A stretch of DNA of 64,000 bases from the NCBI RefSeq assembly GCF_014204625.1, contig NZ_JACHLU010000008.1:62001-126000 (forward strand), read 5' to 3'. The position numbers and the translations under genes were made by a program. The notes under the pieces were generated by a model. That model was not told the origin of the DNA. It was given only the letters and a program-made list of their open reading frames with translations, and searched no databases. This DNA is from Gillisella vitis. GTDB taxonomy: Bacteria > Pseudomonadota > Alphaproteobacteria > Rhizobiales > Rhizobiaceae. Within the stretch, counting starts at the first letter, position 1; each line of letters starts with the position of its first letter. Below, piece by piece: positions 9,894 through 19,342 of this stretch.

Positions 9894-9969
9894 GGGCGAT
9901 TAGCTCAGTTGGTAGAGCGCCTCGTTTACACCGAGGATGTCGGGAGTTCGAGTCTCTCATCGCCCACCA
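9894..9969 (+). tRNA. tRNA-Val (anticodon TAC), copy 2
   Basis: 76 bases including CCA and identical to the first copy. The upstream 45 bases (core GCGGCGGGCATGACCCGC) are also shared, so the duplication included promoter and leader. Confidence 0.97.
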
Positions 9970-10264
9970 TTTTTCGTTATATATTGTCGTTATTATTGTT
10001 GCGCTGTTGCATATGCGGGCGTTGATAATTCGTCCTTGTGCAGAAATTACGCGCTCGTCCAAAGGTTAGAGCGGCACCCTTGATCTGGAAGCAATCCGCT
10101 CAAGCGATTCGAACAATTGGTTTGATCGATTGTCCACTCCCGAAATCGTGAATGTGTTCATTGATGTGATCAAGCGGCCTCATCAAGGCCGATTTCCGTG
10201 CCGGACAACGACGGCTGTCATCTTTATGATTCGAGTTCCAACGTCAGAAACAGCCGACTCAAAA
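9970..10264. other. Non-coding stretch between tRNA-Val and the hydroxycinnamate genes
   Basis: About 295 bases without a credible ORF. A segment around 10050-10125 has faint tRNA-like words (GGTTAGAGC, GATTCGAAC) but no consistent cloverleaf. Nothing else was recognised. Confidence 0.5.
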
Positions 10265-10296
10265 AAGCCTGCGATCCATCCAGATCGCAGGCTTTT
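10265..10296 (-). terminator. Rho-independent terminator after the hydratase/lyase gene
   Basis: A 12-bp stem (10265-10276 with 10283-10294) with a six-base loop, flanked by an A-run on the left and a T-run on the right, so it can act in both directions. It lies 8 bases past the stop of the minus-strand hydratase/lyase gene. Confidence 0.85.
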
Positions 10297-10304
10297 CATC
10301 AATC

Positions 10305-11138
10305 CTATTTCTTTTTGTAGGCACCCAGTCCCGGACGGTAGGTCTTGTCATCCAGGAACTGCTTCAGGCCTTCATCGCGGCCTCGGGTTTTGTCCAGCAG
10401 CAACATTTGCTCCAGCTTGGCATAGATGTAATCATCCGCCAATTCCCAAGGCATGTTGCGCACCCGCTTGAATGTATCCTTGGCAGCCTTCATGGTCACC
10501 GGATTTTTCTCCAGCAGACTGGCGCAGAGTTTGCGTACACGCTCTTCAAGCTGTTCCAATGGCACGGATTCGTTGACCAAGCCCATATCACGGGCTTTTT
10601 GTCCGCCAAAGGGTTCGCCGGTCATGATGTAATAGAGCGAATCGCGGTGGTTCATCACTTCGGCAACGGCGCGCGTGACGTTACCGCCTGGCAGAATGCC
10701 CCAGTTGATTTCCGAAAGGCCAAAGGTTGCTTCGTCAGCCGCGATGGCCAGATCACAGGCGACCAGCGGATTAAAGGCACCCCCAAAGCACCAGCCATTG
10801 ACCATGGCAATTGTTGGTTTTTCAAAATAGGTCAAACGCTGCCACCATCCACCGGACTGGCGGCGGCTTTTCAGCGTGGCAGAACGTGGCTTATCATCAT
10901 TGTCGCGGAAATATTGTTGCAAATCCATACCGGCAGACCAGGATGTGCCTGCACCGCGCAGGACGAGAACGCCGCAGCGCTCATCACCTTCCAGTTCGTC
11001 CAGAACCTCCATCATCCGGACGTTCAACGCCGGATTCATGGCATTGCGCTTTTCAGGGCGGTTAAACGTCACAAATGCAATGCCATTGTCAAATTCGACC
11101 AGAACCGGATCGGCAGGTGTCGTCGCAGAATCAGTCAT
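10305..11138 (-). CDS. ech: p-Hydroxycinnamoyl-CoA hydratase/lyase (feruloyl-CoA hydratase-lyase)
   Basis: Crotonase-family enzyme that hydrates feruloyl- or p-coumaroyl-CoA and cleaves it to vanillin or 4-hydroxybenzaldehyde plus acetyl-CoA. The 277 residues show the oxyanion-hole segments (SWSAGMDLQQYF and NGWCFGGAFNPLVAC), the FGLSEINWGILPGG motif with Glu143 at the position of the catalytic Glu of the characterised Pseudomonas enzyme, and the lyase-type tail DDKTYRPGLGAY. Position 123 is Asn where the Pseudomonas enzyme has Ser. It lies 42 bases downstream of an acyl-CoA ligase on the same strand, which fits a two-step pathway. A vanillin dehydrogenase, usually nearby, is not in this cluster. 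Confidence 0.9.
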   Translation of the reverse strand: MTDSATTPADPVLVEFDNGIAFVTFNRPEKRNAMNPALNVRMMEVLDELEGDERCGVLVLRGAGTSWSAGMDLQQYFRDNDDKPRSATLKSRRQSGGWWQRLTYFEKPTIAMVNGWCFGGAFNPLVACDLAIAADEATFGLSEINWGILPGGNVTRAVAEVMNHRDSLYYIMTGEPFGGQKARDMGLVNESVPLEQLEERVRKLCASLLEKNPVTMKAAKDTFKRVRNMPWELADDYIYAKLEQMLLLDKTRGRDEGLKQFLDDKTYRPGLGAYKKK

Positions 11139-11180
11139 AAGTCTCTCCTTCTTGCGCGGCGCATAAGCGTAGCGTTGATT

Positions 11181-12737
11181 TCAAATGGTTGAATGGGTGT
11201 AATTTTGGCGCAGAACATGCTTGAGCACTTTTCCAGACGCCGTTCGTGGCAATGTTTCCACGAAAATAATGTCTTTGGGGCGCTTGAAACCTGATAGCCG
11301 CTCGGCGCAATGCGCCTGCACCTGCTCTTCTTCAAGGCTGTTATCCGAAGCAACAATCAGCGCTATGCCAACTTCACCCCATTGTGGATGGGCAACGCCA
11401 ATAACCGCAACATCGGCAACACCCGGATGGGCGAGAATCGCGGCCTCGACCTCGGCCGGATACACATTCTCTCCGCCGCTGATGTACATATCCTTCAGTC
11501 GATCGGCGAGATAGACAACGCCATCCTGACAGCGGGCAAGATCGCCCGTGCGATACCAGCCATCCTCAAAGGCGGCTTGCGTCAACTCCGGCTTGTTCCA
11601 ATAGCCCATTGTCACAGTCGGTCCGCGCACCCAGATCTCACCAACCTCCCCATCTGCCACCTCTTCGCCAGCATGATTGACGATCCGCAGATCAAGAAGG
11701 GGAGCCGGATAGCCGATACTGCCGGGATGGCGGGCAATCTGCACACTGTCGAGCGGCATATGGCAGGTGGTTCCCGCCTCACTCATGCCGTAACCATTCA
11801 CAAGGGGAATACCGTCTTCCAGGAAACGCTCAATCAGCACGGGCGGCAAAGGTGCACCCCCGATGAAAATCGCCTTCAGCGCTTTCAATGCTGAGGGGTT
11901 CCACTCCTCGCAGCCACGAAGCGCCGACGCAATCTGGGGAACGCCACAATAATGCGTAACGCCAATCGCCTTGTCTGACATCACCGCCAAGGTACGATCA
12001 GGAATAAAACGATCCGAAATCACCAGTCGCGCACCCATCAGCATCGCCGTTCTGGCAAGCGCCACAAGACCGATGGTGTGAAAAAACGGCAAGTCGCACA
12101 GGACAACCGAATCACAGGATACATCCCCGACGAAACAGAAGTTCAGCGCCGAGAAATAGAGGTTGCGCGCGCTCAGCATCACCCCCTTGGGAACGCCCGT
12201 GGTGCCAGATGTATAAAGCAGAACACAAAGCGTATCACCGGAGCCATAAACAGGATCAACCGGATGGCAGGACTGGCTGAGACCCATCAAACCATCTGCG
12301 CCGTCCATTGCCATAACGGCAATATCGGGATTGTCTTTGACAAGACATGAGAACTCGTTTTCGAAAATCACCAGCGTCGGCTGACAATCTTCCAAAATCA
12401 TCTCCACTTCCACACGGTTCAAACGCCAGTTGATGGGAACAAAGATCGCCCCTATCCGCTGGCAGGCAAAGCAAGCCGCAAGCTGACCAATGGAATTGCG
12501 TCCGATAAAAGCAAACCGCACGGGGGCTTGCGCGCCAGCTGCCCGCGCCAGCAACACACTGGCGATACGCCCAATCAAGGTATCAAATTCAGCATAGCTG
12601 AGGGCTTGCCCTGTTTTGACATCCATAACCGCCGGGCGGTCGGGGCCAACCCGTGCGCGAAACCGAACTGGATCTTCCGATTCCATTCCAACAAAAGAGT
12701 GCGTGTCGCGCGAAACCGCGACGATACCGTTCTTCAT
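11181..12737 (-). CDS. Acyl-CoA ligase, probably feruloyl/p-coumaroyl-CoA synthetase
   Basis: Member of the ANL (AMP-forming acyl/aryl-CoA synthetase) superfamily, 518 residues. The AMP-binding motif LLYTSGTTGVPKGVML lies near residue 170, NGYGMSEAG near 315, WYRTGDLA near 400, and the C-terminal catalytic Lys is in LPRTASGKVLKH. The ATG at 12737 follows GGGAGGA, a strong ribosome-binding site. Specificity for hydroxycinnamates is inferred from the adjacent hydratase/lyase and the divergent MarR regulator; sequence alone would allow other aryl or fatty acids. Confidence 0.85.
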   Translation of the reverse strand: MKNGIVAVSRDTHSFVGMESEDPVRFRARVGPDRPAVMDVKTGQALSYAEFDTLIGRIASVLLARAAGAQAPVRFAFIGRNSIGQLAACFACQRIGAIFVPINWRLNRVEVEMILEDCQPTLVIFENEFSCLVKDNPDIAVMAMDGADGLMGLSQSCHPVDPVYGSGDTLCVLLYTSGTTGVPKGVMLSARNLYFSALNFCFVGDVSCDSVVLCDLPFFHTIGLVALARTAMLMGARLVISDRFIPDRTLAVMSDKAIGVTHYCGVPQIASALRGCEEWNPSALKALKAIFIGGAPLPPVLIERFLEDGIPLVNGYGMSEAGTTCHMPLDSVQIARHPGSIGYPAPLLDLRIVNHAGEEVADGEVGEIWVRGPTVTMGYWNKPELTQAAFEDGWYRTGDLARCQDGVVYLADRLKDMYISGGENVYPAEVEAAILAHPGVADVAVIGVAHPQWGEVGIALIVASDNSLEEEQVQAHCAERLSGFKRPKDIIFVETLPRTASGKVLKHVLRQNYTHSTI

Positions 12738-12776
12738 TGAATCCTCCCGGATCGCCTCTCCCAGACGATCAATTAG

Positions 12777-12789
12777 TATGTATTACATA
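12777..12789. promoter_or_regulatory. Perfect 13-base palindrome, candidate MarR operator
   Basis: TATGTATTACATA is a perfect 6-1-6 inverted repeat in the 136-base space between the divergent ligase gene (start 12737) and MarR gene (start 12874). Its size and AT-rich half-sites fit MarR-family operators, so it could repress both promoters until a hydroxycinnamoyl-CoA binds the regulator. Inference from position and symmetry. Confidence 0.6.
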
Positions 12790-12873
12790 TTATCCATTCT
12801 TTTGCTCCACACAAGCGAAATCTGCCCTATAAAGAAAAATGACAAAGACGATCCTCACGAACTGGATGACAGC

Positions 12874-13389
12874 ATGAACAGTTTCAACACAACGGGAGAA
12901 TGCCAGCCCTCTTCCACCGGAGCGGTGACATTGGGCGATCTGGAGAATATTCTCGGATTTCATTTGCGGTTGGCCAATGTGGCCGTGTTTCAGGATTATC
13001 AGCTTACCATGGCAGGCCTTGCGCTGACTGCGAAGCAATTTGCCGTGCTGGAACTGATTGAAGCGAATCCAGGAGCCAGTCAGATTGATCTGGCCCATTG
13101 CCTGCGCATGGACAAGGCATCGATGATGGCGCTGGTCAACAAACTTGAGGGCCGCAATGCCATTGAGCGCCGACCAAGCGCTGTTGATCGCCGCCGTCAG
13201 GAATTGTTCATCACAGCAGAAGGCACAGTCTTGGCAACGACGGCCAAAAAACTGCGCGAGGCCCATGAGGCGCGCTTCAAAGAGCGGTTTTCGGCTGAGG
13301 AACTGGTCGAACTGGTCTCTTATCTCCAGCGGATATACACAAACGCCGCAGTGCCATTCGAGCAGGATGCTGAGGCCGATCTGGCCTGA
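12874..13389 (+). CDS. MarR-family transcriptional regulator of the hydroxycinnamate genes
   Basis: 171-residue winged-helix regulator. The core includes LTAKQFAVLELIEANPGASQ, the recognition-helix region LRMDKASMMALVNKLEGRN, and the wing RRPSAVDRRRQELFITAEG. It is divergent from the CoA ligase, the arrangement seen with HcaR/FerC/CouR-type repressors that respond to hydroxycinnamoyl-CoA. The reading frame extends upstream into the ligase gene, but ATG 12874 yields the family-typical N-terminus; only a weak ribosome-binding site (GGATGA) precedes it. Confidence 0.85.
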   Translation: MNSFNTTGECQPSSTGAVTLGDLENILGFHLRLANVAVFQDYQLTMAGLALTAKQFAVLELIEANPGASQIDLAHCLRMDKASMMALVNKLEGRNAIERRPSAVDRRRQELFITAEGTVLATTAKKLREAHEARFKERFSAEELVELVSYLQRIYTNAAVPFEQDAEADLA

Positions 13390-13421
13390 GCTACACTCAA
13401 AAAGCACTCTTCCATAAAAAA

Positions 13422-13446
13422 ACCCGGCTCAACGCCGGGTCTTTAA
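13422..13446 (+). terminator. Rho-independent terminator after the MarR gene
   Basis: ACCCGGC/GCCGGGT stem (13422-13428 with 13434-13440), five-base loop, followed by a T-rich tract, 32 bases past the MarR stop. An A-run on the left would let it work on the other strand too. Confidence 0.8.
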
Positions 13447-13485
13447 TTTTGCTTATCGGTATACCGTTGTTTGAATTTGTCTGAT

Positions 13486-13722
13486 CAGAAAAACCGGGTT
13501 CCACTTTTCCCTGACAAACTCTGGAGTCTGTCAGGTTCAGATTGAACCAGACAGACTCCAGATTCTTTTACTTTCGTTTGTCTTTTCGGGAAAACCGGTG
13601 ACCACTTTTCCCTGACAAACTCTGGAGTCTGCCAGGTTCAGATTGAACCAGACAGACTCCAGATTCTTTTGCTTTCGTTTGTCTTTTCGGGAAAACCGGT
13701 GACCACTTTTCCCTGACAAACT
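13486..13722. repeat. Tandem 101-bp palindromic intergenic repeat (two units plus a partial)
   Basis: Two units (13521-13621 and 13622-13722) differ at only a few positions. Each consists of a 41-base imperfect palindrome (13521-13561; 13622-13662) able to form a long hairpin with loop GAT, followed by a conserved 60-base tail ending in CCACTTTTCCCTGACAAA. A partial tail precedes the first unit from 13486. The same element in opposite orientation occurs at 38383-38485 and a fragment at 62761-62779. A 60-codon reading frame through the array is internally repetitive and is not a gene. Confidence 0.9.
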
Positions 13723-13741
13723 CTAAACGGAATACAGAAAC

Positions 13742-14017
13742 TCAGCTGTTTACAGCGTCCTTCAGGCCCTTGCCGGCCGTGAACTTCGGCACGTTGCGGG
13801 CTGGAATATCAACTTCTGCGCCGGTTGAAGGGTTACGGCCCTTCGAAGCTTCGCGGTGAGATACGGTGAAGGCACCAAAGCCTGCAAGGCGAATATCGCC
13901 ACCGTTCTTCAGCTCAGCCTGAACCGTATCGAAAACGGCATCAACGGCCGATGCGGCGTCAGCCTTGGTGAGGCCAGCCTTTTCAGCGACTGCGGATACG
14001 AGTTCGGTCTTATTCAT
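13742..14017 (-). CDS. hupB: DNA-binding protein HU
   Basis: Small histone-like nucleoid protein of 91 residues. It begins MNKTELVSAVAEKAGL and contains the DNA-binding arm motif GRNPSTGAEVDIPARNVPKFTAGK. An upstream extension of the frame (to 14074) is ignored because the family starts at MNK and an AAGG/GGA sequence lies before that ATG. It lies just downstream of lon on the same strand, separated by a terminator. A second nucleoid protein, IHF alpha, is encoded at 44406-44744. Confidence 0.97.
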   Translation of the reverse strand: MNKTELVSAVAEKAGLTKADAASAVDAVFDTVQAELKNGGDIRLAGFGAFTVSHREASKGRNPSTGAEVDIPARNVPKFTAGKGLKDAVNS

Positions 14018-14153
14018 GTTTCCAACCTTTCTGTATGGCATGAAACGAGTCAAAAACTGCAAGTCGGGCGACAATACTCATGCCCATGCCCGTCGCAAGC
14101 CAAAAGCACCGCAATCGCCTGAAAAACAAGGCTTGCAGCGATGTTTACACAAA

Positions 14154-14182
14154 AAAGGCTGGCAAAAATGCCAGCCTTTTTC
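14154..14182 (-). terminator. Rho-independent terminator between lon and hupB
   Basis: Perfect 11-bp stem AAAGGCTGGCA/TGCCAGCCTTT (14154-14164 with 14169-14179) with a four-base loop and T-runs on both strands. It terminates the minus-strand lon transcript, so hupB has its own promoter in 14018-14150. Confidence 0.88.
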
Positions 14183-14223
14183 AATTTTCAGTCAGATTAC
14201 GACAACATCGTGGCAAAAGCAGC

Positions 14224-16644
14224 TCAGTGAGCCACGGTCACGCCCGATTCATCCACAGACTCAACCGTGCCAACCGCAGGCGTTTCCACCGTGCCATCCC
14301 ACTCAATCGGGTCCGGCACGCGCAGCAAAGCGTGCTTGATCACCTCGCCCATTCTGGACACTGGCACGATTTCAAGACCGTTCTTCACATTGTCCGGGAT
14401 GTCCGCCAGATCCTTGGCGTTTTCTTCCGGTATCAGAACCTTCTTGATGCCGCCACGCAGCGCTGCCAGCAGTTTTTCCTTCAAACCGCCAATCGGAAGC
14501 ACGCGACCACGCAGGGTAATTTCCCCTGTCATCGCCACATCCTTGTTGACAGGAATGCCGGTCATGATCGACACGATCGCCGTTGCCATGGCCACGCCTG
14601 CCGATGGACCATCCTTGGGCGTTGCGCCTTCCGGCACATGGACGTGAATGTCTGACTTGTCGAAACGCGGTGGCTCAATGCCAAAATCAACGGCACGCGA
14701 GCGAACATACGATGCCGCAGCCGAAATCGACTCCTTCATCACGTCCTTCAGATTGCCGGTCACCGTCATGCGGCCCTTGCCAGGCATCATCACGCCTTCA
14801 ATGGTCAGCAATTCGCCGCCCACTTCCGTCCAGGCCAGGCCGGTCACGATACCAACCTGATCCTCGCCTTCTGCTTCGCCATGGCGATAGCGCGGAACGC
14901 CGAGATAATCATTGATATTGGTCGCCGTCACAGTCACCGAACTGCTCTTGCCCTTGATGATTTCCGTCACCGCTTTACGGGCAACCTTCATCAATTCGCG
15001 CTCAAGACTACGCACACCGGCTTCGCGGGTATATTGCTGAATGATCGCCACAATCGCATCATCGGCAAGAATGAATTCTTCCGGCCGCAAGGCATGTTCC
15101 TTGATGGCCTTTGGCAGCAGATGCCGCTTGGCAATCTCCAGCTTTTCATCTTCCGTGTAGCCAGCAATACGGATGATTTCCATGCGGTCCATCAAAGGAC
15201 CGGGAATGTTGAGTGTATTGGCTGTGGTGATGAACATCACGTTGGAAAGGTCGTATTCAACCTCCAGGTAATGGTCCATGAATGTTGCGTTCTGTTCGGG
15301 ATCCAGCACCTCCAGCATGGCAGATGATGGATCGCCACGGAAATCCTGACCCATCTTGTCGATTTCATCGAGCAGGAAGAGCGGGTTGGACTTCTTGGCC
15401 TTTTTCATCGACTGAATGACCTTGCCGGGCATGGAGCCAATGTAGGTGCGCCGATGACCCCGGATTTCCGCCTCATCACGCACGCCGCCCAGTGCCATGC
15501 GGACATATTCGCGCCCTGTGGCCTTGGCAATCGAGCGTGCCAGCGAGGTTTTACCAACGCCCGGAGGGCCGACGAGGCACAGGATTGGTCCCTTCAGCTT
15601 GGTCGCACGGGCCTGAACGGCCAGATATTCGATAATGCGTTCCTTGACCTTGTCGAGACCGAAATGGTCTTCATCAAGAAGCTTTTCAGCGGCGTTCAGA
15701 TCAATCCGCACCTTCGACTTCTTGCCCCAAGGCAGGCTCAACATCCAATCCAGATAGTTGCGCACAACCGTGGCTTCCGCCGACATCGGGCTCATATGCT
15801 TGAGCTTTTTCAACTCGGCATCGGCCTTGTCTTTGGCTTCCTTGGTCAGCTTGGTCTTGGAGATGCGGTCTTCCAGCTCGGCCATTTCGTCACGGCCATC
15901 TTCGCCGTCACCAAGCTCTTTCTGAATCGCCTTCATCTGTTCGTTCAGATAGTATTCGCGCTGGGTCTTTTCCATCTGGCGCTTGACGCGCGAGCGGATA
16001 CGCTTTTCCACCTGAAGAACGGAGATTTCGCCTTCCATGAAGCCAAGCGCCTTTTCAAGGCGGGTCTTCACGCTCACCGTTTCCAGCATTTCCTGCTTCT
16101 CGGTGACCTTGATGGACAGATGCGACGCGACCGTATCGGCCAGCTTGGAATAATCCTCGATCTGGCTGGCGGCACCGACAACTTCCGGTGAAATCTTCTT
16201 GTTGAGTTTGACGTAATTTTCAAACTCAGACACGACTGAGCGGCTCAAAGCCTCGTTTTCAACCGGGTCTTCGTCAGGTTCGGCCAGCATATCGGCATAG
16301 GCTTCGTAGAAATCTTCGCGTGCGGTGTAGCTGGAAATTTTCGCACGCGCCTTGCCTTCGATCAGCACTTTAACGGTGCCGTCGGGCAGTTTCAGCAGTT
16401 GCAAAACATTCGCAATGGTGCCGACGTCGTAAATCGCATCGATAGCCGGATCATCATCACTGGCACTGATCTGGGTGGCCAGCATGATCTGTTTGTCAGT
16501 GCCCATGACTTCTTCAAGGGCACGAATGGACTTCTCGCGCCCTACAAAGAGCGGCACGATCATGTGCGGAAACACCACGATGTCACGCAACGGCAGCACC
16601 GGATAGGTATCGGCCTCAGCCGTGACAGAGGTCACTTTAGTCAT
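14224..16644 (-). CDS. lon: ATP-dependent protease Lon
   Basis: Cytoplasmic AAA+ serine protease degrading misfolded and regulatory proteins. With the start at 16644 (AAAGGAA eight bases upstream) it has 806 residues, normal for the family. Order: N-terminal substrate-binding LAN domain opening with [20 protein letters not shown], coiled-coil region, AAA+ module with [10 protein letters not shown] and LLDEIDKMG, and protease domain with the Ser681-Lys724 dyad (DGPSAG and GLKEK). An upstream ATG at 16692 would add 16 residues without a better ribosome site. Lies downstream of clpX in the same direction. Confidence 0.97.
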   Translation of the reverse strand: MTKVTSVTAEADTYPVLPLRDIVVFPHMIVPLFVGREKSIRALEEVMGTDKQIMLATQISASDDDPAIDAIYDVGTIANVLQLLKLPDGTVKVLIEGKARAKISSYTAREDFYEAYADMLAEPDEDPVENEALSRSVVSEFENYVKLNKKISPEVVGAASQIEDYSKLADTVASHLSIKVTEKQEMLETVSVKTRLEKALGFMEGEISVLQVEKRIRSRVKRQMEKTQREYYLNEQMKAIQKELGDGEDGRDEMAELEDRISKTKLTKEAKDKADAELKKLKHMSPMSAEATVVRNYLDWMLSLPWGKKSKVRIDLNAAEKLLDEDHFGLDKVKERIIEYLAVQARATKLKGPILCLVGPPGVGKTSLARSIAKATGREYVRMALGGVRDEAEIRGHRRTYIGSMPGKVIQSMKKAKKSNPLFLLDEIDKMGQDFRGDPSSAMLEVLDPEQNATFMDHYLEVEYDLSNVMFITTANTLNIPGPLMDRMEIIRIAGYTEDEKLEIAKRHLLPKAIKEHALRPEEFILADDAIVAIIQQYTREAGVRSLERELMKVARKAVTEIIKGKSSSVTVTATNINDYLGVPRYRHGEAEGEDQVGIVTGLAWTEVGGELLTIEGVMMPGKGRMTVTGNLKDVMKESISAAASYVRSRAVDFGIEPPRFDKSDIHVHVPEGATPKDGPSAGVAMATAIVSIMTGIPVNKDVAMTGEITLRGRVLPIGGLKEKLLAALRGGIKKVLIPEENAKDLADIPDNVKNGLEIVPVSRMGEVIKHALLRVPDPIEWDGTVETPAVGTVESVDESGVTVAH

Positions 16645-16990
16645 TCCATTTCCTTTCATCGTCCCGTTGCCGGGACCCAAATCCGCGCTCACTCGCCGCG
16701 GGGGACATGGTTATGTTGTCTCACACACTGAAGTGGAGACCCGAGCCTTAAAATTCAAGCCTGTCGGCCTTTCCAGACACAAAAGCATAAGATCGGGCAC
16801 ATTGACGCAAAACACAAAGTCCCCATCAGACTTTCAAATCAAGCGAAGCAGTTGAACAGTCATAAACCATTCAAAAAGCCCCTGCAAACGACTGAGGCCC
16901 GGAATAAGGCGCAAAGATAAAAAAGCTGGCATCTGTCAGCAAATACATTGCAAACAACGCAGATTCCAAAAGCAACAGGCCTTGCACAAA
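16645..16990. other. Intergenic region upstream of lon
   Basis: About 350 bases without a credible gene between the lon start and the clpX terminator. It must hold the lon promoter; no unambiguous heat-shock or sigma-70 boxes were recognised. Confidence 0.5.
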
Positions 16991-16994
16991 CAAT

Positions 16995-17017
16995 GAAGCC
17001 CGCACAGAGCGGGCTTC
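16995..17017 (-). terminator. Terminator after clpX
   Basis: GAAGCCCGC/GCGGGCTTC stem (16995-17003 with 17009-17017) with a five-base loop, 30 bases after the clpX stop; the following minus-strand sequence is only moderately T-rich. Confidence 0.7.
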
Positions 17018-17047
17018 AACAACACATATGGAGCTTGCTTAAACCCC

Positions 17048-18328
17048 TTAAGCCGAAGCGTTGACTTTCTCTTCCTGACGATCCGCATAGATATAGAGTG
17101 GACGCGCCGTACCCCGGACAACTTCATCCGAGATCACCACTTCACGCACACCTTCAAGCTCAGGCAGCTCGAACATGGTATCGAGGAGGATTTTTTCCAT
17201 GATGGAACGCAGACCACGCGCGCCGGTTTTGCGGGTAATCGCACGACGGGCAATCTCGCGCAGAGCGTCTTCGTGGAAGTTCAAATCCACATCTTCCATC
17301 TCGAACAGACGCTGATACTGCTTCACCAAAGCATTCTTCGGCTCAGACAGAATCTGGATCAGGGCATCTTCATCAAGATCTTCGAGGGTTGCCAGCACAG
17401 GCAGACGACCGATAAACTCGGGGATAAGGCCAAATTTTACCAGATCCTCCGGCTCAAGCTCGCGCAGAACCTCGCCAACACGACGATCTTCCGGCGAGGC
17501 AACAGATGCACCAAAGCCGATGGAGGTCTTTTCGCCGCGCGCCGAAATGATCTTGTCGAGACCGGCAAACGCACCGCCGCAAATAAACAGGATGTTGGTG
17601 GTATCCACTTGCAGGAATTCCTGCTGGGGATGCTTGCGGCCACCCTGCGGCGGAACGGAAGCAACCGTACCTTCCATGATCTTCAACAGCGCCTGCTGCA
17701 CACCCTCGCCCGACACGTCGCGGGTGATCGAAGGATTGTCAGACTTGCGGCTGATCTTGTCCACTTCGTCGATGTACACGATACCGCGCTGGGCGCGCTC
17801 CACATTGTAATCGGCAGACTGGAGCAGCTTGAGAATGATGTTTTCCACATCCTCACCCACATAGCCAGCTTCTGTCAGCGTGGTGGCGTCCGCCATGGTG
17901 AAGGGCACATCGATGATGCGAGCCAGCGTCTGGGCAAGATAGGTCTTGCCGCAGCCGGTTGGGCCGACCAGCAGAATGTTGGATTTTGCAAGCTCAACCT
18001 CGCCACCGCCCTTGGAGGCGTGCGAAAGGCGCTTGTAATGATTGTGCACAGCCACAGACAGCACTTTTTTAGCCTGTTTCTGGCCAATCACATATTCGTC
18101 AAGGGTCTTGATGATGTCCTGAGGCGTTGGAACACCTTCACGAGACTTGACCATCGAACTTTTGTTTTCTTCGCGGATAATATCCATGCAAAGTTCGACG
18201 CATTCATCGCAAATGAACACGGTCGGGCCAGCAATCAGCTTGCGGACCTCGTGCTGGCTTTTGCCGCAGAACGAACAATACAGGGTATTTTTGGAGTCAC
18301 CGCCGTTGCTTCCGCTGACTTTGCTCAT
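17048..18328 (-). CDS. clpX: ATP-dependent Clp protease ATP-binding subunit ClpX
   Basis: AAA+ unfoldase that feeds substrates to ClpP. The 426 residues begin with the zinc-binding domain ([10 protein letters not shown] and [10 protein letters not shown], four Cys), followed by Walker A GPTGCGKT, Walker [11 protein letters not shown] and the sensor-2 region [12 protein letters not shown]. The family IGF-type loop that docks on ClpP is present as SIGFGA. It lies 290 bases downstream of clpP, so separate promoters are possible. Confidence 0.98.
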   Translation of the reverse strand: MSKVSGSNGGDSKNTLYCSFCGKSQHEVRKLIAGPTVFICDECVELCMDIIREENKSSMVKSREGVPTPQDIIKTLDEYVIGQKQAKKVLSVAVHNHYKRLSHASKGGGEVELAKSNILLVGPTGCGKTYLAQTLARIIDVPFTMADATTLTEAGYVGEDVENIILKLLQSADYNVERAQRGIVYIDEVDKISRKSDNPSITRDVSGEGVQQALLKIMEGTVASVPPQGGRKHPQQEFLQVDTTNILFICGGAFAGLDKIISARGEKTSIGFGASVASPEDRRVGEVLRELEPEDLVKFGLIPEFIGRLPVLATLEDLDEDALIQILSEPKNALVKQYQRLFEMEDVDLNFHEDALREIARRAITRKTGARGLRSIMEKILLDTMFELPELEGVREVVISDEVVRGTARPLYIYADRQEEKVNASA

Positions 18329-18569
18329 AACTTTTTCCTTCCAGCACGCCGCACCAGCAATTACTGGTTCGCGGTCTACTCACATCGCCCCTCTTCCACC
18401 TCCAGGCGGCGGGGACGAAATCGGTTCAGAGGTACTATCCAGCTCTCAAAAAGTCACATCATTGAGCTGACGGCAACGAAAACCTCCGAGAATATTCAGA
18501 CTATGTCATAAAAGTTCAACATAGCCTTAATAACTACTATTAGCGCGTTCGGCCTCAGATTAAACCCCC

Positions 18570-18600
18570 TCCATGGATCGTAGCTTACGATTTCCATGGA
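18570..18600 (-). terminator. Hairpin downstream of clpP, possible terminator
   Basis: An inverted repeat of about 13 bp with a two-base bulge (TCCATGGATCGTA paired with TACGATTTCCATGGA), 20 bases after the clpP stop. On the minus strand it runs into GGGGGTTTAATC, a weak U-tract. Confidence 0.4.
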
Positions 18601-18619
18601 AGGAGCGGCCAAACCCACA

Positions 18620-19252
18620 TCAAGATGCCGTTACACCTTCAATCTCGGCGCGCGTCGTCAAGATCTTGTCAATCAGACCCCATTCTTTTGCATCCGCCGA
18701 TTCCATAAAATGGTCACGGTCAAGCGTTTGCTCAACTTCTTCCAGTGTCCGGCCAGTGTGTTTGACATACACTTCATTCAGCCGACGCTTCATCTTGATG
18801 ATGTCGCGGGCGTGGCGCTCGATGTCCGATGCCTGCCCCTGAAAGCCGCCAGACGGCTGATGCACCATGATGCGCGCGTTTGGCGTGGCAAAACGCATTC
18901 CCTTTTCGCCAGCGGCCAGCAGCAACGAACCCATGGAGGCAGCCTGGCCAATGCACAGCGTCGACACGGCAGGACGAATAAACTGCATTGTATCGTAAAT
19001 CGCCATGCCAGCCGTTACAACCCCGCCCGGAGAGTTGATGTAAATGGCAATTTCTTTCTTCGGATTTTCCGCTTCCAGAAACAGGAGCTGGGCGCACACG
19101 AGCGACGCCATATGATCTTCCACCGGGCCGGTGAGGAAGATGATCCGCTCCTTCAGCAGACGCGAATAGATGTCATAGGACCGCTCGCCGCGATTGGTCT
19201 GCTCGACGACCATCGGCACGAGCGCCATGGCGGTATCAACTGGATTTCTCAT
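18620..19252 (-). CDS. clpP: ATP-dependent Clp protease proteolytic subunit ClpP
   Basis: Serine peptidase that forms the tetradecameric proteolytic chamber with ClpX or ClpA. With ATG at 19252 the product has 210 residues and begins [19 protein letters not shown], the family start; AAAGGAC precedes it. Catalytic Ser106 lies in [11 protein letters not shown] and His131 in MVHQPSGG. An in-frame extension to 19330 is disregarded. Confidence 0.97.
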   Translation of the reverse strand: MRNPVDTAMALVPMVVEQTNRGERSYDIYSRLLKERIIFLTGPVEDHMASLVCAQLLFLEAENPKKEIAIYINSPGGVVTAGMAIYDTMQFIRPAVSTLCIGQAASMGSLLLAAGEKGMRFATPNARIMVHQPSGGFQGQASDIERHARDIIKMKRRLNEVYVKHTGRTLEEVEQTLDRDHFMESADAKEWGLIDKILTTRAEIEGVTAS

Positions 19253-19342
19253 GTCCGTCCTTTTCAACCCATTCCCAACATATAAAACCTGCGGCCAACA
19301 TAAAAAAGCCTCGGCGGGAATCAATTCCAAATGCTGTCAATC

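Noticed and set aside
10045-10130. Possible degenerate tRNA after tRNA-Val
   Set aside because: Words resembling D- and T-arm sequences occur, but acceptor and anticodon stems do not pair.
13537-13719. 60-codon ORF with internally repeated sequence
   Set aside because: It runs through the tandem palindromic repeat and its protein repeat mirrors the DNA repeat; no ribosome site.
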